A program made the position numbers and the translations under genes. From Actinomycetes bacterium (GTDB taxonomy: Bacteria; Actinomycetota; Acidimicrobiia; Acidimicrobiales; Aldehydirespiratoraceae): a stretch of DNA of 38,369 bases. The notes under the pieces are model-generated. The model did no database searches and had not been told where the DNA came from. It saw nothing but the letters and a program-made list of their open reading frames with translations. Numbering within the stretch: the first letter of the stretch is position 1; each line of letters opens with the position of its first letter. The stretch spans positions 1 through 38,369 of the forward strand of contig JAJRXC010000064.1 of the NCBI GenBank assembly GCA_024276495.1, written 5' to 3'. Positions 6,382 to 15,826 of the stretch are shown here, piece by piece.

Positions 6382-8523
6382 TCAGTCGAGGCGGTCGAGC
6401 AACTCGGCCGCCGCGTCGGCGATGACCGTGCCGGGCGGATAGACGGCGACCGCGCCCATCTCCATCAGGGTCGGCACGTCGTCGGGCGGGATCACCCCAC
6501 CGACGGTGATCAAGATGTCGGGGCGTCCGAGCCGGGCCAGTTCGTCGCGCAGCTCCGGCACGAGGGTGAGGTGGCCAGCGGCGAGCGACGAGACGCCGAT
6601 CACGTGCACGTCCGCCTCGACCGCCTGCCGGGCGACCTCACCGGGGGTCTGGAAGAGCGGCCCGATGTCGACATCGAACCCGAGATCGGCGAACGCGCTC
6701 GCGATCACCTTCTGCCCGCGATCGTGGCCGTCCTGGCCCATCTTCGCGACGAGGATCCGTGGATGACGACCGTGGCGCGCCGCGAAGGTCTCGACCCTCG
6801 TTCGTATGGCGTCGACGGCTTCGGAATCGGCTCCCATCTCGGTTCGGTACACCCCTCCCACGGTTCGAATCTCGGCGACATGACGACCGTAGACCTTCTC
6901 GAGGGCGTCGCTGATCTCCCCGACGGTCGCCTTCTCTCGGGCCGCGTCGATCGCGAGGGCCAAGAGGTTGCCTTCGCCGCGAGCGGCGGCCTCGGTGAGC
7001 GCGGCCAGCGCCGACTCGACCGTCGCGGGGTCGCGCTCGGCCCGGAGCTGTTCGAGCTTCGCGATCTGCAACGCCCGGACCTCTGCGTTGTCGATCGTGA
7101 GAACGTCGATGTCCTCGTCCTCGTCGAGGCGGTAGGTGTTGACGCCGATGACGGCCTGACGGCCCGAGTCGATGCGCGCCTGTGTGCGGGCAGCCGCCTC
7201 CTCGATGCGCAACTTCGGGATGCCCGCTTCGATCGCGGCGGCCATCCCTCCCATCTTCTCGACCTCGACGATGTGGGCCCACGCCTTCTCGGCGAGCGCC
7301 CCGGTCAACCGCTCGACATGGTGGCTTCCCCCCCACGGATCGACCGGCCGGGTCGTGCCGCTCTCTTGTTGGAGGAAGAGCTGGGTGTTACGGGCGATGC
7401 GGGCCGAGAAGTCCGTCGGTAGTGCGAGCGCCTCGTCGAGGGCGTTGGTGTGCAACGACTGGGTGTGGCCCTGGGTCGCGGCCATCGCCTCGACACAGGT
7501 TCGCGCGACGTTGTTGTAGACGTCCTGGGCGGTGAGGCTCCAGCCGCTGGTCTGGCTATGGGTTCGCAGGGACAGCGACTTCGGGTTCTGCGGATCGAAC
7601 TGCTTCATCAACTTCGACCAGAGCAAACGGGCGGCCCGGAGCTTGGCGACCTCCATGAAGAAGTTCATGCCGATGCCCCAGAAGAAGCTGAGTCGGGGAG
7701 CGAACGCGTCGACGTCGAGGCCGGCCGCGATTCCGGCACGGACGTATTCGACACCGTCGGCGAGCGTGTAGGCGAGCTCGAGATCGGCGGTCGCGCCGGC
7801 TTCTTGGATGTGATATCCGGAGATCGAGATCGAGTTGAACTTCGGCATCTGCTCACTGGCGAAGGCGAAGATGTCGGAGATGATCCGCATGCTGGGGGTC
7901 GGCGGGTAGATGTAGGTGTTGCGGACCATGAACTCCTTGAGGATGTCGTTTTGGATGGTCCCCGCCAGCTGGGCCGGCTTCACTCCCTGCTCCTCGCCGG
8001 CGACGACGAAGAGGGCGAGGATCGGCAGCACCGCCCCGTTCATCGTCATCGACACGCTCATCTCCTCGAGTGGGATCCCATCGAAGAGTTGGCGCATGTC
8101 GAGGATGGAGTCGATGGCCACTCCGGCCATGCCGACGTCGCCCGCGACCCTCGGGTTGTCGGAGTCGTAGCCGCGGTGGGTCGCGAGATCGAACGCGACG
8201 GACAGGCCCTTTTGTCCGGCGGCCAGGTTTCGGCGGTAGAAGGCGTTCGAGGCCTCGGCGGTGGAGAAGCCGGCGTATTGTCGGATCGTCCACGGCTGGT
8301 TGACGTACATCGTCGGGTAGGGCCCTCGAAGATACGGCGGCAGCCCGGGCAGGGTCGCCGGGAAGTCGAGGTCGGCGATGTCGTCGGCGGTGGTGAGGGC
8401 CCGAACACCGATGCCCTCGGCCGTTTCGGTGACGATGTGGCGCAACGGCGCCGGCGCGGGATCGATCGGCGCGCGGTCGCTCGACTCGAAGGCGACCGTC
8501 GAGAAATCGGGGATCACGCTCAT
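6382..8523 (-). CDS. mutB: Methylmalonyl-CoA mutase large (alpha) subunit
   Basis: Adenosylcobalamin enzyme interconverting (R)-methylmalonyl-CoA and succinyl-CoA; it channels propionyl-CoA from odd-chain fat, Val, Ile or sterols into the TCA cycle. 713 residues, full length. The TIM-barrel part has [12 protein letters not shown] with the catalytic Tyr near residue 83 and [12 protein letters not shown]. The C-terminal cobalamin domain has GQDGHDRG (D598-x-H600-x2-G603), the lower axial His motif, then GVSSLAAGH and the GGVIPP loop. The start at 8523 is chosen because TACGGT ends six bases upstream; the open frame extends further but into the divergent gene's territory. It is separated from mutA by a plus-strand gene, so it is probably transcribed on its own. 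Confidence 0.97.
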   Translation of the reverse strand: MSVIPDFSTVAFESSDRAPIDPAPAPLRHIVTETAEGIGVRALTTADDIADLDFPATLPGLPPYLRGPYPTMYVNQPWTIRQYAGFSTAEASNAFYRRNLAAGQKGLSVAFDLATHRGYDSDNPRVAGDVGMAGVAIDSILDMRQLFDGIPLEEMSVSMTMNGAVLPILALFVVAGEEQGVKPAQLAGTIQNDILKEFMVRNTYIYPPTPSMRIISDIFAFASEQMPKFNSISISGYHIQEAGATADLELAYTLADGVEYVRAGIAAGLDVDAFAPRLSFFWGIGMNFFMEVAKLRAARLLWSKLMKQFDPQNPKSLSLRTHSQTSGWSLTAQDVYNNVARTCVEAMAATQGHTQSLHTNALDEALALPTDFSARIARNTQLFLQQESGTTRPVDPWGGSHHVERLTGALAEKAWAHIVEVEKMGGMAAAIEAGIPKLRIEEAAARTQARIDSGRQAVIGVNTYRLDEDEDIDVLTIDNAEVRALQIAKLEQLRAERDPATVESALAALTEAAARGEGNLLALAIDAAREKATVGEISDALEKVYGRHVAEIRTVGGVYRTEMGADSEAVDAIRTRVETFAARHGRHPRILVAKMGQDGHDRGQKVIASAFADLGFDVDIGPLFQTPGEVARQAVEADVHVIGVSSLAAGHLTLVPELRDELARLGRPDILITVGGVIPPDDVPTLMEMGAVAVYPPGTVIADAAAELLDRLD

Positions 8524-8529
8524 GGGTCC

Positions 8530-8535
8530 ACCGTA
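8530..8535 (-). promoter_or_regulatory. -10 element of mutB (TACGGT, leaderless)
   Basis: TACGGT on the minus strand, then six bases, then ATG at 8523: the same hexamer and spacing as at kynU. It overlaps the small palindrome CCGTACGG (8531-8538). It gives mutB a promoter independent of mutA. Confidence 0.5.
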
Positions 8536-8665
8536 CGGCGTGGCTCGACATGACCAAACCGAGCGGGGCGCACCGGCTACCTTCGACGTCGAACCGGGCA
8601 CCGACAGCGAACCAGGACGCAGCCGCCCGCCCGGTCCCGCCCCCGATGAGATGATGTGACGCGCC

Positions 8666-9373
8666 GTGTCCTCCCTTTTCGAACGATCACCACAGGGTTT
8701 CGTGCGCCGCGCGATCGTGGCCGTCGGCGCCCTCGTCGTTGTCGTCATCGCCGGCGTCGTGGCGCTGAGCGGAGGACAAGACGGTGGCGGTGGCGGTCGC
8801 CGATCCGACGACGTCGATCGAGCAACGGCGCCGGCGAGTGCCGCGCGGTCCGACGAGGCTCCGCCCGCGACCGAGGTGACGAGCGAGCCCGCCCCGACGA
8901 CGCCTCCGACGGAGCCGGTCCCGGGTCGCGAACCGCCGATCGTCCTCCATCCGTGCGACGTGGTCCCCGCCGACGACGTCCGCTCGGCGACCGGCGTCGC
9001 CGGTTCGAGCACCCGCCTGGTCGACGACGAGCCGCGCAAGGTCTGCGACTATCGGGAGATCGACGGCGACGCACCGATCGTCGTGCTCGAAGCGGGTCGT
9101 GACCGTGACGCGGCGAACCTCCTCGAGGAGTTCCGCAACCGGCAGGCCGATGCCTCGCAGGTGATTCCGCTCGGGTGGGGAACCGAGGGAGAGATCCGGG
9201 TCACCGCCGACCAGGTCTCCGTGTGGTCCTACGTGGTCGACGACGACCCGCTCGGCCGAGACCTCTTCGTGCAGTTGACGATCTCCAACACGGCGGACCC
9301 CGGCCGGTTCACCGAACCGATCGAGGTGCTGGCCGAGCAGTTGCGCGACGCGCTCCTCGCGGCTCGTCCGTAG
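8666..9373 (+). CDS. Membrane-anchored exported protein, DUF3558-like
   Basis: 235 residues. Residues about 12-35 form one hydrophobic segment after a basic stretch ([16 protein letters not shown]), so the protein is a signal-anchored extracytoplasmic protein. A Gly/Ser/Thr/Pro-rich linker follows to about residue 90. The folded part opens with [16 protein letters not shown] and has a second Cys in [10 protein letters not shown], a pattern like actinobacterial DUF3558 lipoproteins where the two Cys may pair; there is no lipobox here. Function unknown. The GTG start at 8666 is the best available, with only a weak upstream signal. It sits between mutA and mutB on the opposite strand, 25 bp from the mutA stop. 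Confidence 0.75.
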   Translation: MSSLFERSPQGFVRRAIVAVGALVVVVIAGVVALSGGQDGGGGGRRSDDVDRATAPASAARSDEAPPATEVTSEPAPTTPPTEPVPGREPPIVLHPCDVVPADDVRSATGVAGSSTRLVDDEPRKVCDYREIDGDAPIVVLEAGRDRDAANLLEEFRNRQADASQVIPLGWGTEGEIRVTADQVSVWSYVVDDDPLGRDLFVQLTISNTADPGRFTEPIEVLAEQLRDALLAARP

Positions 9374-9397
9374 CTTCGACCGTCGGTGTTCGGCCGG

Positions 9398-11197
9398 TCA
9401 GATTCCCAGGTCGTGATGCAGCCGGGTGAGAACGTCGAGCACGTCGACGCCGTCGTACCAGAACTCGTCGATGCCGGCCGCCACCAGCTCGTCGCGGCGG
9501 TCGCCGGGGTGTCCGGCGAGCACGACCCGGGAGGCGCCGGCTTCTCGCAGGGCGGTCGCGGTGGCGGCGGCCCGTTCGGCGTAGATCTCGTCGGAAGAGG
9601 TGATGACGGCCACCGACGAGCCGCTGTCGGTGAACCGGACCTCCGCTTCGAGCGGCGACATCGATCCGTCGTCGTCGCCGCCGGACGTGGCGATGCCGCC
9701 AACGGCCAGGAGGTTGGCGATCCAGGAGCTCCGGGTGGTGTGGGTGGCGAGCGGGCCGAGCGCGGCGAGATGGACCAGTGGGCGGTTGCCGGTCGAGGCC
9801 AGGGCCCGATCCGCGGCGTCACGAAGCGACTCGAACGACTCGGCCAGACGACGAACCGGAAACCCGGGCGCGGGCGGCCGGGGTGGGCGTTCGACGAGCG
9901 ATTCGTCGAGGTCGGGATACTCCGAGACCCCGGTGACGGGACGTCTCCGGGTTCGCAGCAACGCATGGCGTCGGGCCCAGGCGTCGTCGATCTCGGCTGC
10001 GATCGAACCCGAGACGAGGGCCGCCTCCATCCCACCGGCGGCCTCGACGCGCTGAAGGACCTGCCACGCCGCAGCCGCGAGCCGTTCGGTGAGCGACTCG
10101 ACGAACCAGGAGCCGGCCGCGGGATCGATGACGCGGGCGAGATGTGACTCTTCGATCAACAGGAGCTGGGTGTTGCGGGCGATCCGCCGCGAGAAGCCGT
10201 CGGGCATCCCGATCGCGTCGTCGAAGGGCAAGACGGTGATGGAATCGGCACCACCCACGCCGGCCGCGAACGCCGCCGTGGTGCCCCGCAACATGTTGAC
10301 CCAGGGATCACGACGGCTGAACATCGCCCGGGCCGTCACCGCCTGGACGAGCTGACGCCGTCGTTCGGCTTCGACGCCGCTCGCGTCGAGCACCCGGCGC
10401 CAGAGTCGGCGGCCGGCCCGGAGCATGGCGATCGTCAGGAACTGGTCCGCCCCCACCGACACACGAAAGGCCATGGTGGCCGCCGCGGCGGAGGGGTCGA
10501 GACCGGCCTCCTCGAAGGAACGAAGGCAGGCGACGGCACTCGCGATGCTCCACCCGATCTGCTGTGCTTTGGTGGCGCCGGCATCGCCGTAGCGTGCGCT
10601 GTCGATCGTGACCGTGCGGCCATTGGGGAGCGTCGCGGCAAGATCAGCCGCGAATCCGATCACGTCGTTCGTCGATGCCGTGCCGCCCCGGGCGGTCTCC
10701 CCGATCGGGTCGAGACCGAGCCAGCAGCCGGTGGCGGCGAGATCGCCGCGTTCGGCGACGACCGTGTGCAAGGCCGCGGCGGCAGCCGGGTCGGCGTGGG
10801 GGGCCAACACCACCGGGGCGAGATCGAAGAGCACTCCCTGGGTCGCCGTCCGCATCGTGTCGGGGGTCCATCCGTCCGCCGGCGCGATGAGCTCGACAGA
10901 GGTGACCCCTCGTTCGAGCTCGGTGACGACCGCCCGCGCGCACTCGGCAGGATCGGCGCCGTCGTGGACCTGACGCACGTCCCATCCCCGCGTGACCCGT
11001 TCCGGGTCGAGCGATCCGAGCACCGCGGCCGGCGGTGCGTCGGCGGCGAGATACAGCGGCTGGATGTCGAGGCCGTCGTCGGTGGTCGACACGAGCACCT
11101 TCTCGTAGGACCTCCCCCGCAGGACCTTCTCGACCGCGTCGACCCATTCGGCCCGGTCGGGCGTGGGGAAATCGGCGCTGAAGTCGAGGTCGGTCAT
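9398..11197 (-). CDS. mutA: Methylmalonyl-CoA mutase small (beta) subunit
   Basis: Non-catalytic partner of MutB in the heterodimeric mutase. 599 residues, about 100 shorter than MutB, as usual. The barrel is recognisable: [63 protein letters not shown] and VIDPAAGSWFVE. The C-terminal Rossmann domain has LAGHPGDRRDEL where MutB has the cobalamin motif, so it cannot ligate B12 through His; this is normal for the beta subunit. The start at 11197 removes a 30-residue upstream extension with no support. It is divergent from the Liv operon across a 172-bp region, and its stop faces the exported-protein gene. Confidence 0.95.
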   Translation of the reverse strand: MTDLDFSADFPTPDRAEWVDAVEKVLRGRSYEKVLVSTTDDGLDIQPLYLAADAPPAAVLGSLDPERVTRGWDVRQVHDGADPAECARAVVTELERGVTSVELIAPADGWTPDTMRTATQGVLFDLAPVVLAPHADPAAAAALHTVVAERGDLAATGCWLGLDPIGETARGGTASTNDVIGFAADLAATLPNGRTVTIDSARYGDAGATKAQQIGWSIASAVACLRSFEEAGLDPSAAAATMAFRVSVGADQFLTIAMLRAGRRLWRRVLDASGVEAERRRQLVQAVTARAMFSRRDPWVNMLRGTTAAFAAGVGGADSITVLPFDDAIGMPDGFSRRIARNTQLLLIEESHLARVIDPAAGSWFVESLTERLAAAAWQVLQRVEAAGGMEAALVSGSIAAEIDDAWARRHALLRTRRRPVTGVSEYPDLDESLVERPPRPPAPGFPVRRLAESFESLRDAADRALASTGNRPLVHLAALGPLATHTTRSSWIANLLAVGGIATSGGDDDGSMSPLEAEVRFTDSGSSVAVITSSDEIYAERAAATATALREAGASRVVLAGHPGDRRDELVAAGIDEFWYDGVDVLDVLTRLHHDLGI

Positions 11198-11270
11198 GAG
11201 TCCATCCGGTGGTCGGCAACCGGTGTCGACGGTACCGGGCTCTCTCCGCGGGCGCCGACCCGGCGGCCAT

Positions 11271-11286
11271 TGTGCCGTTTGGCACA
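11271..11286. promoter_or_regulatory. Operator-like inverted repeat in front of the Liv operon
   Basis: TGTGCC, four bases, GGCACA: perfect 6-bp arms. The right arm occupies the expected -35 position (17 bp) relative to the TATCGT -10 at 11304. A repressor bound there would block initiation. It also lies about 75 bp upstream of the mutA start, so it could serve both directions. Confidence 0.45.
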
Positions 11287-11303
11287 CGAGATGGTGCGCG
11301 GGC

Positions 11304-11309
11304 TATCGT
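11304..11309 (+). promoter_or_regulatory. -10 element of the Liv operon (TATCGT)
   Basis: TATCGT would start a transcript near 11316, leaving a leader of about 54 nt with a GGAGG ribosome site five bases before the ATG at 11370. The predicted -35 (GGCACA) is the right arm of the inverted repeat. Confidence 0.4.
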
Positions 11310-11369
11310 CCGCGCCACACCAACCGACCCGCGTCGACCTCGCCGAGTCGATCAGCCATGGAGGGGACC

Positions 11370-12860
11370 ATGCTCAAGAGGACCGTGTCCGAGAAGGTTG
11401 TCGTCCGTTGGATCGCCGCCTTCCTCGCCCTGGCCGTGATCGCGTCGGCCTGTGGGAGCCGCGACGACGATCCGGCCGCGACGGAGACGGCCGACCCGGC
11501 GCCGGTCGCGTCCGAGGACACACCCTCCGACCCGCCCGAGGACACTCCCGATGGCACCGAGCCGGGCGTCACGACACCGGAAGTGACCGAGCCGCCCGAG
11601 GCCGACGTGTGCGACGTCGAGCTCGAGGCCACCGAGATCGGGGTCACCGCCGACACCATCAAGGTGATCGTGATGGCCGACTCCGACAACCCCTTGGCCC
11701 CCGGGCTGTTCGACGGTGCCCGCGACGGGGCCCTCGCCTGGGCCGCGAACCTCAACGAGCGGGGTGGCATCGCCTGTCGCACCGTCGAGATCGAGTTCTG
11801 GGACAGCCAGCTGAACCAGACGGCCACCACCAATGGCTTCCTGAGAGCATGCAGTGAGGCCCTCGCGCTCGTCGGCACGACCGTGCTCTTCGGCACCGAC
11901 ACCACCGACCTGACGACCTGCCCCGACCAGGCCGGCAACCCGACCGGTGTTCCCGATCTGGCCTACATCACCACCGAGGTCCCGCATCAGTGCTCGTCGG
12001 TGAGCTTTCACCTGAGCCGGCCCGGGGTCGAATGTCCCTACGAGGGCGGCGAACGGGACGCGGTCGCGGCGGTCGGTGCGGTGCAGTACCTCCTCGAGCA
12101 GAACGGGGGCGACCTGCGTGGTCTGTTCCTGGTCCCCGGCGACCTCCCCTCGACCACCGTCTCCGCCATCCCGCAGATCGCCGGGCACGAAGCCATCGGC
12201 GTCGTCTACGACAAGGCGTACGGGATCAGCGGCCTCGATCCCCAGTCGGCGTTCACCCCCTACGTGGCGACGATGCGTGAGAACGATCTGAACTTCGTCT
12301 ACAACGGCTCCAACGACGCGGCGATGAGCAATCTCCTGAGCGAAGCCGCCGACCAGGGCTTCGACGTCGACAGCGTCACCTGGCTGTGTTCGTTGGCCTG
12401 CTACACGCCGTCGTATCTCGAGAACGGCGACAAGGTCGAAGGCACCTACGTGTGGCTTTTCTTCCTCCCCTTCGAGGAGACCGACACCAATGCCGAGCTC
12501 GCGGCGTTCATGGACGCGATCGACACCGACTTCCCCGCGGCGTGGGCCGCCGGGGCGTGGGGCGACGGCATCCTCTTCGAACAGGTGGTCAACCAGATCG
12601 TCGAGGCCGACGGGCCCAACGCCTTGACCCGGGCCCGTCTCCTCGATGAGCTGCGGGCCACCGACTCCTTCGACGTCAACGGCTGGTGGGGAAGCGCCGA
12701 TTTCACCTCGACGCTGACGACCGCCGACTGCTTCGTCCTCCTGCAGGTGCAGAACAACGAGTTCGTGCGGGTCTTCCCCGCAGAACGGGGCACACTCGAC
12801 TGCGAGACGGAACCGATCCCGGTGACGGTCAACCCCGACACATTCACCCCCGACAGCTGA
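11370..12860 (+). CDS. ABC transporter substrate-binding lipoprotein, branched-chain amino acid type
   Basis: Periplasmic-binding fold type I (Leu/Ile/Val-binding family) receptor that delivers ligand to the permease encoded next. 496 residues, about 100 longer than classical LivJ because of an acidic Thr/Pro-rich linker (about residues 30-80). The signal peptide ends in a lipobox, VIASAC, so the Cys near residue 25 should be lipidated. The folded part starts at TEIGVTADTIKVIVMADSDN and contains NERGGIACRTVEI and YNGSNDAAMSNLLSEA. Six or more Cys residues in the mature part suggest disulphides. The ATG at 11370 has a GGAGG site; an ATG at 11358 is possible but weaker. It is the first gene of a five- or six-gene operon. 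The ligand is unknown: the family also binds amides, aromatic acids and short-chain compounds. Confidence 0.9.
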   Translation: MLKRTVSEKVVVRWIAAFLALAVIASACGSRDDDPAATETADPAPVASEDTPSDPPEDTPDGTEPGVTTPEVTEPPEADVCDVELEATEIGVTADTIKVIVMADSDNPLAPGLFDGARDGALAWAANLNERGGIACRTVEIEFWDSQLNQTATTNGFLRACSEALALVGTTVLFGTDTTDLTTCPDQAGNPTGVPDLAYITTEVPHQCSSVSFHLSRPGVECPYEGGERDAVAAVGAVQYLLEQNGGDLRGLFLVPGDLPSTTVSAIPQIAGHEAIGVVYDKAYGISGLDPQSAFTPYVATMRENDLNFVYNGSNDAAMSNLLSEAADQGFDVDSVTWLCSLACYTPSYLENGDKVEGTYVWLFFLPFEETDTNAELAAFMDAIDTDFPAAWAAGAWGDGILFEQVVNQIVEADGPNALTRARLLDELRATDSFDVNGWWGSADFTSTLTTADCFVLLQVQNNEFVRVFPAERGTLDCETEPIPVTVNPDTFTPDS

Positions 12861-12873
12861 GCCGGAGCCGCGG

Positions 12874-15093
12874 GTGAGGACCTCCGGGCTTCGCCCGTCA
12901 TTGATCTTCGCGATCCTCGCGAGCCTCGGCTTTCTGGTTGTCGTCAGCTGGCAGAGCTGGGCCGGGAACACCGTCACGCTCGACAGCTTGTTGGTGGCCA
13001 CGATCGCGGGTCTCTCCGTCGGCTCGCTCTACGCGATCTCCGCGACCGGGCTCGTCGTCGTCTACACCACCACCGGCACCTTCAACTTCGCCCATGGCGG
13101 CATCGGCGTCTTCTCCGCTTTTCTCTACTGGGAACTGGCCGAGAACAAGGACGGGATCGGCCTGCCCCGGCTGTTCGCCCTGATCCTGGTGGTCCTGGTG
13201 GTCGCCCCCGCGATCGGCGTGTTCCTCGACCTGATCCTCATGCGCCGCCTCCGCACTGCCGATCTCGTCGTCCAGCTGATGGTGACGGTCGGCCTGATGG
13301 TCTTCCTGCTCACCTTGACCGGCCAGCTCTGGCAGGCCGACCAGGCCCGCTCGGTCGGCTTCTTCTGGGAAGGCCAGGGCTTCTTCATCGGCGAGTTCAA
13401 GGTGACCTGGCACCGCTACATGGTGATCGTCGTCGCCGCCGCGATCGCCCTCCTCTTGCGGCTGCTCCTCTACCGGACCCGGATCGGTGTGGCGATGCGG
13501 GCCGTCGTCGACAACCGGGAGCTCACCGCGCTCAACGGGGCCCGCCCCGGCATGCTCTCGTCGTTCGCCTGGGCGCTCGGGTCGTCGCTCGCCGCCCTGG
13601 CCGGAATCCTGATCGCCCCGGAGGTCCAGTTCAGTCCGGCCAACCTCAACGACGTCATGTTGATCGCCGCGATCGCGGCCGCCGCGCTGGGTCAGCTCCG
13701 CAGCCTTCCCCTGACCGTCGTCGGTGGGCTCCTGATCGGGCTGCTGCAACAGCACAACGCCCAATGGCTCTCCCACGGCGCCGACTGGCCGTTCACCCGC
13801 CTGGCGATCGCGCCGATCGTGCTGTTCCTCGTCGTGCTGGCGCTGCCCCAGGCCCGACTCGAAGTCGGTCGGGTGGCCACCAACCTGCGTCCGGTCGAAC
13901 GCACCACGAACTGGGCCGAGGGCGCGTTCGGGTCCGTCGCCCTCATCGTCGTCGCGATCGTCTTGGCCAACGGCTGGCTCGACTTCGGGGTGTGGGATCC
14001 GGGCCCGTGGAACCAGATCGCGTTGAACAACGGCATCGCCGCGATGGTGATCGCCCTGATCGGTCTGTCGCTGGTCCCACTCACCGGTTGGGCCGGGCAG
14101 ATCAACTTCGCTCCCCTCGCGTTCGCGGGGTTCGGTGCCTTCCTCTTCCTGAAGCTGGCCGGCGAGTCCGGAAACGCCCTGTGGATTCCCGTCGTCGGTC
14201 TGCTCTGCGCACCACTCGGCGCGATCGTCGCGCTGTTCGCCGCCCGGCTCAGCGGCCTCTACCTCGCCCTGTTGTCTCTCGCGTTCGCGCTGCTCATGGC
14301 GAAGCTCGTCTACCCGCACCCGAAGATCTTCCCGACCCACACGTTCGCCGATCTCTCGGTCGGGAGCTACACGCTCGACAGCCGGTATCGGTTCTTCCTG
14401 GCGCTCATCATCGTCTTCGCGGTGATGATGTTCGCCCTCGTCTTGTTGCGCCGTTCGCGCTTCGGTCGGCGCTGGGTGGCGATGCAGGACAGCCAGGCCG
14501 CGGCGGCGACCATCGGGGTCAACGTCATCTTGACCAAGGTCATCGTCTACGCGACATCGGCCGCCCTCGCCGGAATGGCCGGCGTGTTCTGGGCGATCAG
14601 CAAGAACAGCATCGACAGCGGCCGCGACTTCGAACTGCTCGCCAACTTCGAGATCGTGCTCCTGATGGCCGCGGCCGGTCTCGCGATGCCCGCCGCCGCC
14701 CTCTTCCTCTCGTTCCGGTTCGTCATCGAGGCCCTCGGCGGACGACTCGACGAAGCCGGCTCGTTCGGCCCGCTCGTCTGGTTCCTCGACAGCTTCCTGG
14801 CCAAGTTCGGGCCGGGTCTGCTCGCCATCGGCATGGTGGTGAATCAGCGGGGAGCGGTCTTCGAGATGGGCAAGGGCTTCGCTCCGCTGCTCCCTTGGCG
14901 TCGCGACGCCCGTCGGGAGCTCGCGTTGGAGCGCGAGCGGGGCCGGGTCCGTGAGATCGGCGGCCTCGGCCTGACCGAGCCGTTCACCGGCGAGGCGCTG
15001 CTCGAGATCGATCACGAGCTCGGCGTCGTCGACGACATCACCCCGGCCGAGGGCTATCGCCACGCGGTCCACCCGGAAGTGGCCGATGTCTGA
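12874..15093 (+). CDS. Fused LivH-LivM branched-chain amino acid ABC permease
   Basis: 739 residues carrying both permease halves that are separate proteins in E. coli. The LivH-like half (about residues 30-325) has SVGSLYAISATGLVVVYTTT and FNFAHGGIGVFSAF. The LivM-like half (about 380-680) has NGIAAMVIALIGLSLVPLTG, GWAGQINFAPLAFAGFGAF and RSRFGRRWVAMQDSQAAAAT, the coupling-loop region that meets the ATPases. There are about 16-18 hydrophobic segments. The last 60 or so residues are charged and probably cytosolic. The start is GTG at 12874, 13 bp after the binding protein's stop. The end overlaps livG by 8 bp (ATGTCTGA), showing translational coupling. Fused LivHM proteins occur in actinobacteria; I see no frameshift that would suggest an artefact. 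Confidence 0.92.
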   Translation: MRTSGLRPSLIFAILASLGFLVVVSWQSWAGNTVTLDSLLVATIAGLSVGSLYAISATGLVVVYTTTGTFNFAHGGIGVFSAFLYWELAENKDGIGLPRLFALILVVLVVAPAIGVFLDLILMRRLRTADLVVQLMVTVGLMVFLLTLTGQLWQADQARSVGFFWEGQGFFIGEFKVTWHRYMVIVVAAAIALLLRLLLYRTRIGVAMRAVVDNRELTALNGARPGMLSSFAWALGSSLAALAGILIAPEVQFSPANLNDVMLIAAIAAAALGQLRSLPLTVVGGLLIGLLQQHNAQWLSHGADWPFTRLAIAPIVLFLVVLALPQARLEVGRVATNLRPVERTTNWAEGAFGSVALIVVAIVLANGWLDFGVWDPGPWNQIALNNGIAAMVIALIGLSLVPLTGWAGQINFAPLAFAGFGAFLFLKLAGESGNALWIPVVGLLCAPLGAIVALFAARLSGLYLALLSLAFALLMAKLVYPHPKIFPTHTFADLSVGSYTLDSRYRFFLALIIVFAVMMFALVLLRRSRFGRRWVAMQDSQAAAATIGVNVILTKVIVYATSAALAGMAGVFWAISKNSIDSGRDFELLANFEIVLLMAAAGLAMPAAALFLSFRFVIEALGGRLDEAGSFGPLVWFLDSFLAKFGPGLLAIGMVVNQRGAVFEMGKGFAPLLPWRRDARRELALERERGRVREIGGLGLTEPFTGEALLEIDHELGVVDDITPAEGYRHAVHPEVADV

Positions 15094-15826
15094 GATCGAC
15101 CCGTCCGGCGCCGCCGTGTTGGAGGCCGAGGACATCACGGTGCAATTCGGTGGGCTCCGGGCCCTGTCGCACGCGACCATCACCGCCCACTCCGGGGTGA
15201 TCACCGGGCTCATCGGCCCCAACGGAGCCGGGAAGACGACGCTGTTCAACGTGATCACCGGCCACCAGAACACCGTGACCGGCGCGGTCCGACTCGGCGG
15301 CCGCGACGTGACCCGGCTCGGTGTGCACCGACGCGCCCGCAAAGGGCTCTCCCGCACCTTCCAGAAGCTCGAGGCGTTCAACTCGCTGAGCGCGCGCGAC
15401 AACGTGCTCGTCGCCGCGGAGATGTACGGCGCGGGGACCGGTCCGGCCCGCCTGGCCGACGACATCCTCGAACGGGTCGGGCTGGCCGACGTCGCCGACA
15501 TCACCGTCGGCACGCTGCCGACGGGCACGGCCCGTCTGGTCGAGCTCGCCCGAGCGCTCGCGGTGCGACCCCGGGTGTTGCTCCTCGACGAAGCGTCGTC
15601 GGGCCTGACCGAGGAGGAGACGGCAGCGGTCGGCGACCTGCTCATCCAGCTCGTGGCCGAGGACGACCTCGCCGTTCTTCTCGTGGAACACGACATGAGC
15701 TTCGTGATGAACACGTGCAGCCAGATCCACGTCCTCGACTTCGGTCAGATGATCGCGGCCGGAAGCCCCGAGGAAGTCCAGGGGAACGAGACGGTCCGGG
15801 CCGCCTACCTCGGGACGGGGTCATGA
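15086..15826 (+). CDS. livG: Branched-chain amino acid ABC transporter ATPase LivG
   Basis: 246 residues. Walker A is GPNGAGKTT, Walker B is VLLLDEASSGL, and the H-loop is VEHDM. The signature loop reads LPTGTARLVELARAL instead of LSGGQ. I recall this substitution from actinobacterial LivG proteins; it pairs with the normal LSGGEQQ of LivF, so the transporter may have one canonical and one degenerate ATP site. The C-terminus ends with the LivG-type VRAAYLG. It overlaps the permease stop and, by ATGA, livF. Confidence 0.93.
   Translation: MSEIDPSGAAVLEAEDITVQFGGLRALSHATITAHSGVITGLIGPNGAGKTTLFNVITGHQNTVTGAVRLGGRDVTRLGVHRRARKGLSRTFQKLEAFNSLSARDNVLVAAEMYGAGTGPARLADDILERVGLADVADITVGTLPTGTARLVELARALAVRPRVLLLDEASSGLTEEETAAVGDLLIQLVAEDDLAVLLVEHDMSFVMNTCSQIHVLDFGQMIAAGSPEEVQGNETVRAAYLGTGS

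Noticed and set aside
8524-9039. Upstream extension of mutB by 172 codons
   Set aside because: Ser/Arg/Pro-rich, without homology to mutases, and it overlaps the divergent exported-protein gene; the -10 before 8523 supports the short form.
12898-15714. A 938-residue open frame on the minus strand
   Set aside because: It lies across the fused permease and LivG genes and is rich in Asp/Glu/Arg/Gln/Gly low-complexity runs, which is the usual antisense shadow of a high-GC membrane protein gene.
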